From Flavobacterium anhuiense (GTDB lineage: Bacteria; Bacteroidota; Bacteroidia; Flavobacteriales; Flavobacteriaceae), in contig NZ_JUIV01000002.1 of the NCBI RefSeq assembly GCF_004151235.1, positions 186,001-250,000 on the forward strand: a stretch of DNA of 64,000 nucleotides. Direction: 5' to 3'. A model generated the notes under the pieces. That model did not search any database. It saw nothing but the letters and a program-made list of their open reading frames with translations, and was not told where the DNA came from. The stretch's first letter is position 1, and the number at the start of each line of letters is the position of its first letter. The translations under genes and the position numbers were made by a program. Shown here piece after piece: positions 9,298 through 17,325 of the stretch.

Positions 9298-9621
9298 TTA
9301 AAGCATTCCTAATTCTAATTTAGCTTCTTCGCTCATTAAATCTTTGCTCCAAGGTGGATCAAAAGTAATTTCAACATCAACATCTTTAATGTTTTCAATT
9401 GCTTTTACTTTTTCTTCTACTTCTCTTGGCAAGCTTTCTGCAACAGGGCAGTTTGGTGAAGTCAGCGTCATAAGGATTTTTACTTCGTAATCTGTATTTA
9501 CCATTACGTCGTAAATTAATCCTAATTCGTAAATATCTACAGGAATCTCAGGATCGTAAATGCCTTTTAACACTCTTACGATTGATTCTCCTAATTCGTT
9601 TGTATCAATTTCTTGTTCCAT
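9298..9621 (-). CDS. SUF-associated DUF59 (MIP18-like) protein
   Basis: This DUF59/MIP18-family protein of about 107 residues is of the kind encoded in suf operons and implicated in Fe-S cluster maturation (SufT-like role). Visible features are DPEIPVDIYELGLIYDV, the conserved acidic-cysteine block TSPNCPVAESLP and the C-terminal FDPPWSKDLMSEEAKLELG. I chose the ATG at 9619-9621 (MEQEIDTNELG). A start seven codons upstream (9642) adds MVKQIHK, which the family lacks. It lies between sufE and DUF2480 on the minus strand. Confidence 0.85.
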   Translation of the reverse strand: MEQEIDTNELGESIVRVLKGIYDPEIPVDIYELGLIYDVMVNTDYEVKILMTLTSPNCPVAESLPREVEEKVKAIENIKDVDVEITFDPPWSKDLMSEEAKLELGML

Positions 9622-9752
9622 TTTGTGTATTTGTTTTACCATTAAGAGATTAAGAAAATTAAGTTTTATAGTTTATTTAATTCCCTTCTAATTACTTAGA
9701 AAATTAAGCATAAAGCTTTATGAACCTTAATGCCTTAATGGTTTAAAATTTT

Positions 9753-10178
9753 TTAATTTTTGTTTTTTGCATCAAAAGCCAAAGCGTACATTTTGATGTT
9801 TTTTATCATCGAAACCAAACCGTTTGCTCGTGTTGCAGATAAATGTTCTTTTAAACCAATTTCGTCTATAAAATCAGTATCAGCTTCTAAGATATCTTTT
9901 GCTTTTTGATTAGAGAAAGCACGAATTAAAATTGCAATAATTCCTTTGGTCAAAATGGCATCGCTATCTGCTGTAAAAACAATTTTATCATCGTTTTGTT
10001 CGCCTTGCAACCAAACTTTAGATTGGCAGCCTTTGATTAAATTATCGTCGGTTTTGTATTCTTCTTTAATTAACGGAAGACTTTTTCCTAGCTCGATGAT
10101 GTATTCATAACGCTGCATCCAGTCGTCGAACATTGAAAACTCGTCTATTATTTCGTCTTGTATTTCTTTTATTGTCAT
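9753..10178 (-). CDS. sufE: SufE-family sulfur acceptor
   Basis: SufE takes the persulfide sulfur from cysteine desulfurase SufS and passes it to the SufBCD scaffold. The protein has the normal length of 141 residues and carries the acceptor cysteine in LIKGCQSKVWL (Cys51), plus the C-terminal helix SATRANGLVSMIKNIK. It is two bases downstream of a small lipoprotein gene and in the same operon as sufS. Confidence 0.92.
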   Translation of the reverse strand: MTIKEIQDEIIDEFSMFDDWMQRYEYIIELGKSLPLIKEEYKTDDNLIKGCQSKVWLQGEQNDDKIVFTADSDAILTKGIIAILIRAFSNQKAKDILEADTDFIDEIGLKEHLSATRANGLVSMIKNIKMYALAFDAKNKN

Positions 10179-10180
10179 AA

Positions 10181-10606
10181 TTATTCTTTAGAAAAATCAA
10201 CTAATAAATTTACTAGTTTTTCGATTTCTTTTGGCGGAAAACCATTGTCGAAACCTGCAGTTTCGTATGTTTTTCCATCTTTAGTTATTTTTAAATTTCC
10301 TATCGCTGCGCCATCATAAGTTCGTTTGTCTGTTGGTGCTTTTAAGGTGGAAAGACTTTCTAAATTTACTTTTGAATATGCTGAAACAATCTCGTTCCAT
10401 TTTGCATCATTAATTTTGCTTTTAACAGCTTCGGCGTTACGTTCTTTAACAATAGAAACCGATTTGTTTTGAACTACAATACTCTTGTAATAGCCTCTCG
10501 ACATTGCAGAATATTCAATTTGAGTAGATTTCATGTCTGCTTTTTTTTGACTGCAGCATCCCGTAGCAATAAAAAGCGTCAGGAGCAATAATGATACTAT
10601 TCGCAT
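10181..10606 (-). CDS. small lipoprotein of unknown function inside the suf operon
   Basis: This 141-residue protein has a signal peptide with a lipobox ending in a double cysteine (FIATGCC, cysteines at 17-18), so it should be a membrane-anchored lipoprotein. The mature part has IEYSAMSRGYYKSIVVQNKSV and NLKITKDGKTYETAGFDNGFPP, with predicted beta strands. No family is recognised. It starts 14 bases after the sufS stop and ends two bases before sufE, so it is almost certainly co-transcribed with them. A surface lipoprotein among cytosolic Fe-S genes is odd. Confidence 0.75.
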   Translation of the reverse strand: MRIVSLLLLTLFIATGCCSQKKADMKSTQIEYSAMSRGYYKSIVVQNKSVSIVKERNAEAVKSKINDAKWNEIVSAYSKVNLESLSTLKAPTDKRTYDGAAIGNLKITKDGKTYETAGFDNGFPPKEIEKLVNLLVDFSKE

Positions 10607-10620
10607 ATAATTTGTTTTTT

Positions 10621-11835
10621 TTAGCTTAACATAGTTTGTGCTTTCTTAACTGCATCAACCATTGCGTCAATTTCTTCTTTTGTATTATAAAATGAAAATG
10701 AAGCACGAATTGTTCCCGGAATACAGAAAAAATTCATAATTGGTTGTGCGCAATGGTGTCCGGTTCTAACGGCAATACCTAATTTATCTATAATAGAACC
10801 AACATCATAAGGATGAATTCCATCAATATTAAACGAAACTACAGAAGCTTTATTTTTTGTGTTTCCGTAAATCCTAATGCCTTCAATTTCGTTAAGACGT
10901 TTTGTTGCGTGCTCCAACAATTCATTTTCATATTCATGAATTTTATCAAAACCGATTTCATTTAAATAATCAATTGCAGTCCCTAAAACAATTCCGCCAG
11001 CGATATTTGGAGTTCCTGCCTCAAATTTATGAGGAAGATCTGCGTAAGTTGTTTTTTCAAACGTAACTTCTTTAATCATTTCGCCACCACCTTGGTAAGG
11101 AGGAAGTTTGTTTAGCCAAGCTTCTTTTCCGTAAAGAATTCCTGTTCCTGTTGGACCGCACATTTTATGTCCTGAAAAAGCATAAAAATCACAATCTAAT
11201 TCCTGAACATCTGGTTTTAAATGAGGAACAGCCTGCGCACCGTCAATTAAAACTGCAGAACCTACAGCATGAGCTTTGTCAATGATATATTTAATTGGAT
11301 TGATAACACCCAATGCATTTGAAATATGATTTACAGTGACGATTTTCGTTTTATCCGATAGTAATTTATCAAATTCCTCAATGATTAATTCTCCATTGTC
11401 ATCAATTGGAATTACTTTCAAAACAGCACCAGTTTTTTCGCATAACATTTGCCAAGGCACAATGTTACTGTGGTGTTCCAAAGAAGAAACGACAACTTCG
11501 TCACCAGGTTTTAAAATTGAAGCAAATCCGTTTGCAACTAAGTTAATTCCGTGAGTTGTTCCAGAAGTAAAAAGCACTTCGTGAGCATGTTTTGCGTTTA
11601 TATGGTCTTTTACTTTTCCGCGAGCAACCTCGTAAGCATCAGTTGCTAACTGGCTTAAAGTGTGAACGCCACGGTGAATGTTGGCATTGATTTCATTATA
11701 ATATTTTACTTCAGCATCAATTACAACTTGTGGTTTTTGCGAAGTAGCTCCGTTGTCGAAATATACTAATGGCTTTCCGTTTACAGTTTGCGAAAGTATC
11801 GGGAAATCAGCTCTTATTTTTTGAATATCTAGCAT
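10621..11835 (-). CDS. sufS: cysteine desulfurase SufS
   Basis: This is a PLP enzyme that removes sulfur from L-cysteine as an enzyme persulfide and, with SufE, feeds SufBCD. The 404-residue group II (SufS/CsdB-like) desulfurase has the PLP lysine in AFSGHKMCGPTG (Lys224), the SSLEHHSNIVPW block (118-128) and the catalytic cysteine in RTGHHCAQP (Cys362). In many relatives it directly follows sufD in one operon. Here a plus-strand region of four genes (12055-15881) separates the two. A minus-strand -7 box at 11861-11868 could give sufS its own promoter. Confidence 0.95.
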   Translation of the reverse strand: MLDIQKIRADFPILSQTVNGKPLVYFDNGATSQKPQVVIDAEVKYYNEINANIHRGVHTLSQLATDAYEVARGKVKDHINAKHAHEVLFTSGTTHGINLVANGFASILKPGDEVVVSSLEHHSNIVPWQMLCEKTGAVLKVIPIDDNGELIIEEFDKLLSDKTKIVTVNHISNALGVINPIKYIIDKAHAVGSAVLIDGAQAVPHLKPDVQELDCDFYAFSGHKMCGPTGTGILYGKEAWLNKLPPYQGGGEMIKEVTFEKTTYADLPHKFEAGTPNIAGGIVLGTAIDYLNEIGFDKIHEYENELLEHATKRLNEIEGIRIYGNTKNKASVVSFNIDGIHPYDVGSIIDKLGIAVRTGHHCAQPIMNFFCIPGTIRASFSFYNTKEEIDAMVDAVKKAQTMLS

Positions 11836-11860
11836 GTCTTATTTAGAAAAAATCTATTTA

Positions 11861-11868
11861 CAAAAGTA
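11861..11868 (-). promoter_or_regulatory. candidate -7 box for sufS
   Basis: The minus strand reads TACTTTTG, an exact TAnnTTTG match 25 bases from the sufS ATG. At the -33 position only CTG is seen (spacing 21). If it works, sufS and its followers have their own promoter, as expected if the suf operon was split. Confidence 0.45.
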
Positions 11869-12054
11869 CTAAAACTAAATTTGTTTATACAGGAATTCTA
11901 TAATTTCCTTTTATGATACGATTGTCAGATGTTGCAAATACTGATTCCGTAAAAAATGATAGGATTTTCTGAATTATCCGAAACAGATTTCTAAATTGAG
12001 TTCTAAAATCGTGAACATAAATTATTTATATTGCAATAAAAATACTAACTCACC

Positions 12055-13404
12055 ATGAAAAAATTTCTCAAAGTTCTTTTGCTTGTATTGGTTCTTGCTT
12101 TTTTGTATTTCGGATTTACGACCTATCCGAAGCTTGATTTGATTTCTGGTTTCTCGGCCAAAAGTGTTGCGTCAGGGCATTTTATTGACAATCGTCCGTT
12201 GGATTTAATTCAGAAAACCGACAATGATATCAATTTGGTTGATTTGGCTAAAAACTCAATCGATGACGCTGGAAAATTTGCTATTTCTTCTGTTTACGGA
12301 TTGAAAGAAAGAAAAGCCATTTATCGAGAAGGTCTTGGGGCAACTTTGATTAACGATGATTTTGATATTACAAAACCATATCTGCTTCCAAAAAGAACAA
12401 AATTAGAAAATAATCTTCCTTTTCCATACGGAAATAATGAACCAAAAGATTCTGTTTTTGCGAATATTGATTATTCCAAATTGAAAAAAGCGGTTGATAA
12501 TGCGTTTGATAAAACGGGAGGAAGAATTAAAAGAACTCGTGCAGTTGTGGTTTTATACAAAGATCATTTAATCGCCGAAAAATACGATACAGGTTTCAAT
12601 AAAGACAGTAAAATTTTGGGTTGGTCGATGACCAAAAGTATAACAAGTTCGGCTTTTGGAGTTTTGGCTAAACAAGGAAAAATTGATATTTATAAACCTG
12701 CACCAGTTGCAGAATGGCAAAATGATGAACGAAAAAACATTACGCTCAACGATTTGCTTCACATGAATTCTGGTTTAGAATGGGAAGAAAATTACAGTAC
12801 GATTTGCGATGCAACAAAAATGCTTTTTCAAGCCGAAGATATGGGAAAAGTGCAATTGGAAAAACCGGCTCAGTTCAAACCAAATACTCATTGGAATTAT
12901 TCTTCAGGAACAACCAATTTATTGTCACTGATTTTAAGAAGACATTTTAAAACACAGCAAGAATATCTAGATTTTTGGTACAGTGCCGTAATCGACAAAA
13001 TCGGAATGAACTCCATGATTGTTGAACAAGATATGTCTGGAACTTTCGTAGGTTCATCTTACGGATGGGCAACGCCAAGAGATTGGTCAAAATTCGGATT
13101 ATTATACCTCAGAAAAGGAAATTGGAACGGAGAGCAAATCCTTGATGAAAGTTGGGTAAAATATACTGCAACTCCAACGAATACTTCGGAAGGTAAATAT
13201 GGCGCACAATTCTGGCTAAATGCTGGAGGTAAATTCTCTGATGTTCCAAGAGATATGTTTTATTGCAGTGGATATCAAGGTCAAATGGTGGCGATTATTC
13301 CATCAAAAGATATGGTAATAGTGAGAATGGGAGTGAGAGAAGAAGAACCAGGATTTGATTTTAATGGGTTTTTGAAGGGGATTATTGAGAGTGTGAAGAA
13401 ATAA
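12055..13404 (+). CDS. membrane-anchored serine hydrolase, beta-lactamase family
   Basis: This 449-residue enzyme of the class C beta-lactamase / esterase fold probably hydrolyses an ester, amide or peptidoglycan-related substrate; the true substrate is unknown. An N-terminal hydrophobic segment (residues 4-22) anchors or exports it. The catalytic SxxK motif is SMTK (Ser191, Lys194). The second motif region is HWNYSSGTTNLLS (about 282-294), and the C-terminal part has SGYQGQ in place of the KTG/HxG triad. It is the first of four plus-strand genes lying between sufS and sufD. Confidence 0.85.
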   Translation: MKKFLKVLLLVLVLAFLYFGFTTYPKLDLISGFSAKSVASGHFIDNRPLDLIQKTDNDINLVDLAKNSIDDAGKFAISSVYGLKERKAIYREGLGATLINDDFDITKPYLLPKRTKLENNLPFPYGNNEPKDSVFANIDYSKLKKAVDNAFDKTGGRIKRTRAVVVLYKDHLIAEKYDTGFNKDSKILGWSMTKSITSSAFGVLAKQGKIDIYKPAPVAEWQNDERKNITLNDLLHMNSGLEWEENYSTICDATKMLFQAEDMGKVQLEKPAQFKPNTHWNYSSGTTNLLSLILRRHFKTQQEYLDFWYSAVIDKIGMNSMIVEQDMSGTFVGSSYGWATPRDWSKFGLLYLRKGNWNGEQILDESWVKYTATPTNTSEGKYGAQFWLNAGGKFSDVPRDMFYCSGYQGQMVAIIPSKDMVIVRMGVREEEPGFDFNGFLKGIIESVKK

Positions 13405-13409
13405 ATTTG
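13402..13409 (+). promoter_or_regulatory. candidate -7 box for the three-gene cassette
   Basis: TAAATTTG matches the -7 consensus exactly and overlaps the stop codon of the serine hydrolase gene, 47 bases before the cassette's first ATG. No correctly spaced TTG was found upstream. Confidence 0.4.
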
Positions 13410-13455
13410 TAATACATTTCGTTCTTTTTTGTAACTTGCTAAAAAAATATTAGTA

Positions 13456-13977
13456 ATGAAGTCGTTTGATAACATATTTTTTATTGGTGGTATTCATGGA
13501 GTTGGAAAAGGAACTATTTGTAAAGAAATTGCTTATAAAAGTGAATTGATACATATAACGGCAAGTGAAGTTTTAAAATGGAGTGAAATAAGTTCTTCTG
13601 ATAATAAGTTGGTAGAAAATATTTCTTCAACACAAGAAAAGTTAATTTTTGGATTAAATAATTTAGTCGATAGGGATAAAAAGTATTTACTTGATGGACA
13701 TTTTTGTTTGCTGAATTCATTAAATGTTCCTTGCAAAATTGATGAAGAAACTTTTGATATTCTTAATCCAAGAGTGATTTCCATTGTTATAGATGATGTA
13801 GAAAAAATAGCAAAAAGACTAGAAAATCGAGATGATAAAAAATACGACATCAAAGTTTTGAGTGAATTACAGAATATGGAAATTGAATATGCAAAATATC
13901 TTTCGAGAAAGTATTCTGTTCCATTTATCGAGATTATGGATAATAATTATGAACAGTTATTAAATATCACTAGGTAA
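13456..13977 (+). CDS. P-loop nucleotide/nucleoside kinase-like ATPase
   Basis: This 173-residue protein has an N-terminal Walker A motif GIHGVGKGT (residues 12-20) of the adenylate kinase / AAA_18 type. It also has a likely Walker B-like strand YLLDGHFCLL (about 75-84) and a lid-like basic segment KRLENRDDKKYD. The length fits a small phosphotransferase or nucleotide-sensing ATPase, not a multidomain AAA+ machine. The stop overlaps the next start by one base (TAATG), so translation is probably coupled to the PIN fusion gene. The substrate is unknown. The gene could phosphorylate a nucleotide or modified RNA end, but that is inference. Confidence 0.75.
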   Translation: MKSFDNIFFIGGIHGVGKGTICKEIAYKSELIHITASEVLKWSEISSSDNKLVENISSTQEKLIFGLNNLVDRDKKYLLDGHFCLLNSLNVPCKIDEETFDILNPRVISIVIDDVEKIAKRLENRDDKKYDIKVLSELQNMEIEYAKYLSRKYSVPFIEIMDNNYEQLLNITR

Positions 13978-15494
13978 TGAAAGTTTTGCTAGACACAAAT
14001 ATTATTATTCATAGAGAAGCAAATAAAATATATAAACCAGAAATTGGTCAACTTTTCAAATGGATAGATAATCTTAAATATTCAAAATACATTCATCCTC
14101 TGACTGTTGAAGAATTAAAAAGATATCAAGATCCAAATGCTCTCGACACTATAAGTATTAAAATCGAAAGCTATAATTTACTTAAACATCAAGCACCCTT
14201 AGGCGAAGAGATTCTAAAAATAAGTAAGAGAGTAGATAATCAAGAAAATGACATTAATGATACACAAATTCTAAACGAAGTTTATGAAGGCAGGGTTGAT
14301 ATATTAATTTCAGAAGACAAAAAGATACACACAAAAGCAAATTTATTAGGGATTTCGAATAAGATATTTAAAATTCAAACTTTTTTAGAGAAAGTAATAG
14401 CTGAACATCCTGAATTGGTTAATTATAAAGTTTTAGCTGTTAAGAAAGTTGATTTTGCGGAGGTTAATATTAATGACGAGTTTTTTGATAGTTTCAGACT
14501 TGATTATAAAGAATTCAATTCTTGGTTTAATAGTAAATCAGAAAACCCATGTTATGTTTGTTATAGTGATGGACATTTAACAGCATTTCTTTTTGTAAAG
14601 ATTGAAAATGAAGAAGAAAATTATTCTAATATAAATCCTGTTTTTGAGCCAAAAAGACGATTGAAGATTGGAACTTTGAAAGTTACAGGGAATGGATATA
14701 AAATAGGAGAAAGATTTTTAAAAACTATTTTTGATAATGCAATTCAGTTTAAAGTTAAAGAGATTTATGTTACCCTTTTTACTAAAAGACCAGAGCAAGA
14801 ACAATTAATCGACATGTTAGAGGAATGGGGTTTCGTCTATCATGGATTAAAAACAACAAAAAATGGAGACGAAAAAGTTTACATAAGGTCTTTTGAAAGA
14901 GAAACTCCAGTAAATCTGGAAAATCCAAAATTAACATTTCCATTTTTATCTAGAAAAACGGATAAATATATAATCAAAATTGAACCACAATATCATACTG
15001 AGCTTTTTCCAGATAGTATAAATACTAGGGAAGACATTAAGAAATATACAGAGAATGAGCCTCATAGAAATAGAATTAGTAAAGTATATATTTCGCATTC
15101 TTTTGATCGGAATTTGAAAACAGGTGATTTACTCATTATCTATCGTATGGGTGAAACTACTCCAAAAAAATATTCTAGTACCATTACTACTATTTGTATC
15201 GTTGAAAATGTGCAAAATAACTTTAATTCTTTTAAGGATTTTTTTGAAGCTTGCAATAGGCGGACAATGATTTCAAAAGAAGATTTGGAAACAAAATGGT
15301 GGAATAAATTTCCTAAAAACAGGCCATTTGTTATTAACTTTTTATATGCTCATTCTTTGCCGACTCCAAAACCAACTTTAGACGACTTGAATAAATTAGG
15401 TATTATTCCAGATATATTGAATATGCCTAGAGGATTTATTAAAATATCAAATGAGCAATTTAATGATTTGATTAAATTTGCATATAAACTATAA
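13977..15494 (+). CDS. PIN - GNAT-like - PUA/EVE-like fusion protein
   Basis: This 505-residue protein has three apparent parts. Residues 1-140 form a PIN-type RNase domain: LLDTNIII with Asp6, PLTVEELKRY with Glu45, NDTQIL with Asp95 and ISEDKKI with Asp114 complete the four-acid active site. Residues about 150-310 look like a GNAT acetyltransferase fold: LKIGTLKVTGNGYKIGERFLK (229-250) at the acetyl-CoA loop and EEWGFVYHGLK (282-292). Residues about 320-505 resemble an EVE/ASCH (PUA-like) nucleic-acid reader: KTGDLLIIYRMGE at 381-393. It sits between a kinase-like gene (1-base overlap) and an ASCH gene (3-base gap). I infer an RNA-acting stress or defence effector. The PIN call is the firmest; the other two are weaker. 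Confidence 0.7.
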   Translation: MKVLLDTNIIIHREANKIYKPEIGQLFKWIDNLKYSKYIHPLTVEELKRYQDPNALDTISIKIESYNLLKHQAPLGEEILKISKRVDNQENDINDTQILNEVYEGRVDILISEDKKIHTKANLLGISNKIFKIQTFLEKVIAEHPELVNYKVLAVKKVDFAEVNINDEFFDSFRLDYKEFNSWFNSKSENPCYVCYSDGHLTAFLFVKIENEEENYSNINPVFEPKRRLKIGTLKVTGNGYKIGERFLKTIFDNAIQFKVKEIYVTLFTKRPEQEQLIDMLEEWGFVYHGLKTTKNGDEKVYIRSFERETPVNLENPKLTFPFLSRKTDKYIIKIEPQYHTELFPDSINTREDIKKYTENEPHRNRISKVYISHSFDRNLKTGDLLIIYRMGETTPKKYSSTITTICIVENVQNNFNSFKDFFEACNRRTMISKEDLETKWWNKFPKNRPFVINFLYAHSLPTPKPTLDDLNKLGIIPDILNMPRGFIKISNEQFNDLIKFAYKL

Positions 15495-15497
15495 CAT

Positions 15498-15881
15498 ATG
15501 AAAGTAGTACTATCAATTAAGCCCCAGTTTGCAAACAAGATATTTGATGGGACAAAAAAATTTGAATTCAGAAAAGCTATTTTTAAAAACCAAAATGTAA
15601 CTTCAGTTTTGGTTTATGCTTCATCACCTGTTCAAAAAGTGATTGGAGAATTCGAAATAGAAAAAATATTTAATCTTGATCTTAAAGAACTTTGGGATAA
15701 AACCAAAGAATATTCAGGTATAACCGAAGATTATTTTTATGAATATTTCGAAAATAGACAGCAAGGGTTTGCTATTCAGATAAAAAATAAAAATAAATTT
15801 GAAGAACCTAAATGTTTAAAGACTGATTATAATTTAACGCCACCTCAATCATTTGCGTACTGGTCAAATGAAAAAAGATAA
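15498..15881 (+). CDS. ASCH-domain protein
   Basis: This 127-residue protein begins VVLSIKPQFANKIFDGTKKFEFRKAIF, the signature start of ASCH domains, which belong to the PUA-like superfamily and are thought to bind RNA or modified nucleotides. FAYWSNE closes the domain. It is the last gene of the cassette, three bases after the PIN fusion gene, and is followed by a shared terminator at 15886-15919. ASCH proteins can be RNA-binding regulators or nucleases; which applies here cannot be told. Confidence 0.8.
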   Translation: MKVVLSIKPQFANKIFDGTKKFEFRKAIFKNQNVTSVLVYASSPVQKVIGEFEIEKIFNLDLKELWDKTKEYSGITEDYFYEYFENRQQGFAIQIKNKNKFEEPKCLKTDYNLTPPQSFAYWSNEKR

Positions 15882-15885
15882 AAAC

Positions 15886-15919
15886 AAAAACCGATAAACT
15901 TTTAAAGCTTATCGGTTTT
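15886..15919. terminator. bidirectional terminator between the cassette and sufD
   Basis: The stem AAAACCGATAA / TTATCGGTTTT, with inner CTT / AAG pairs, lies between converging genes. It has T-rich tails on both strands and should end both the ASCH transcript and the hesB-sufBCD transcript. Confidence 0.8.
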
Positions 15920-15942
15920 CTAGTTTTCTAAAATAGAATTTA

Positions 15943-17259
15943 TTACAAATCAAACCCTAAATTCACGCCTAATTTCATGGCAATGATTTTAGTAATTCTT
16001 TGTTTTAATTCCGGTATTTTGATGCTTTCGATAACGGCATTTGAAAATGCGTACATCAATAAAGCTTTAGCTTCTTTTTTCGGGATTCCGCGTGACTGCA
16101 TGTAGAACATTGCTGTTTCGTCAAGCTGTCCAACTGTACAACCGTGAGAACATTTTACGTCATCAGCAAAAATTTCCAATTGCGGTTTTGCATTGATAGT
16201 CGCTTTATCACTCAATAAAATATTGTTGCTTTTTTGGAAAGCATTTGTTTTTTGAGCTTCTTTTTCTACCAAAACTTTTCCGTTGAAAACTCCTGTTGAA
16301 CGATCAGAGAAAATACCTTTATAATCTTGGAAACTCTCGCAGTTTGGCTGTGCGTGGTTTACCAAAGTATAATGGTCAACGTGTTGCTTATCATTTAAGA
16401 TCGAAATTCCGTTAAGCGTACTTGTTAATCTCTCTCCAAAATGATAAAAGTTTAAGTTGTTACGAGTTAAATTTCCACCAAAAGAGAAAGTGTGCACATA
16501 AGCATGACTTTCTTGTTGTTGCGAAACGTAAGTATTGTCAATTAAATTCGCTTCGTTATTATCGTTTTGAATTTTGTAATAATCAACAATTGCACGTTTT
16601 TGAGCAAAAATCTCAGTAACAGAGTTTGTTAAAACCGGATTTTCATTCAAACTTTGGTGACGCTCAATAATCTGAACATGTGAATTTTCACCCACAATAA
16701 CCAAATTTCTTGGCTGCACCATTAAAGCTGATTCTGCACCAGTTGAGAAATACATAATCTCAATTGGTTTATCTGCTACTTTTTTCTTTGGGATATTGAT
16801 AAATGCACCTTCAATTGCAAAAGCCGTATTCAATGAAGTTAAACTATCATCTTTACTAGCAATTTGATTAAAGTACGTATCAATAACCATTTTGTATTTT
16901 GGTTTGGTCAATGCAGATGACATCAAACAAACGTCGATTCCGTCATGTGTTGTAGAAGACAAATGCGAACTAAAAACCCCATCGATAAATACTAATTTGT
17001 AAGTATCAATTTCGTGTAAAAAGTATTTTTTTACCTGATTGAATTCGATTGCATTTTCTTGCTTTGGAAAAACCGTAAAGTCATTTTTTAAGATGGCGTT
17101 TAACGATGTATATTTCCAAGCTTCTTCTTTTTTGGTTGGGAAACCTTTATTTTCGAAGTTTTTTAAAGCATTTGTTCGTATGTCATGTAAATCTGAATGT
17201 ACATCGACACGCTCTTCAAAAGCCATAAAAGACGATACTAATTTTTCTTTTAAATCCAT
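15943..17259 (-). CDS. sufD: Fe-S cluster assembly scaffold subunit SufD
   Basis: SufD pairs with SufB in the SufBC2D scaffold on which clusters are built. The 438-residue protein shows the beta-helix region with GVFNGKVLVEKEAQKTNAFQKS and the C-terminal signature ADDVKCSHGCTVGQLDETAMFYMQSRGI, which are typical. The normal partner sufS is not adjacent but lies 4.1 kb away beyond the inserted plus-strand genes. The gap to sufC holds tandem heptamers. Confidence 0.95.
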   Translation of the reverse strand: MDLKEKLVSSFMAFEERVDVHSDLHDIRTNALKNFENKGFPTKKEEAWKYTSLNAILKNDFTVFPKQENAIEFNQVKKYFLHEIDTYKLVFIDGVFSSHLSSTTHDGIDVCLMSSALTKPKYKMVIDTYFNQIASKDDSLTSLNTAFAIEGAFINIPKKKVADKPIEIMYFSTGAESALMVQPRNLVIVGENSHVQIIERHQSLNENPVLTNSVTEIFAQKRAIVDYYKIQNDNNEANLIDNTYVSQQQESHAYVHTFSFGGNLTRNNLNFYHFGERLTSTLNGISILNDKQHVDHYTLVNHAQPNCESFQDYKGIFSDRSTGVFNGKVLVEKEAQKTNAFQKSNNILLSDKATINAKPQLEIFADDVKCSHGCTVGQLDETAMFYMQSRGIPKKEAKALLMYAFSNAVIESIKIPELKQRITKIIAMKLGVNLGFDL

Positions 17260-17273
17260 TTCTTTAGTTGTAA

Positions 17274-17321
17274 GTTATGAGTTATGAGTTATGAGTTTTT
17301 GCAAACTGCAAACTGTAACTC
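17274..17321. repeat. tandem heptamers in the sufC-sufD gap
   Basis: Three perfect copies of GTTATGA (17274-17294) are followed by two perfect copies of GCAAACT (17301-17314) and a related GTAACTC (17315-17321). The GAGTT and AACTC ends are complementary, so the block can also fold. It fills almost the whole intergenic gap. Confidence 0.85.
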
Positions 17322-17325
17322 TAAA

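Noticed and set aside
12055..13404. Serine hydrolase as a true antibiotic-resistance beta-lactamase
   Set aside because: The SxxK motif fits, but the YxN and KTG motifs are replaced by esterase-like sequences and the protein has a membrane anchor; resistance is not supported.
13514..13853. Two minus-strand frames within the kinase-like gene
   Set aside because: They are antisense shadows in AT-rich DNA without homology features; the plus-strand Walker A motif identifies the real gene.
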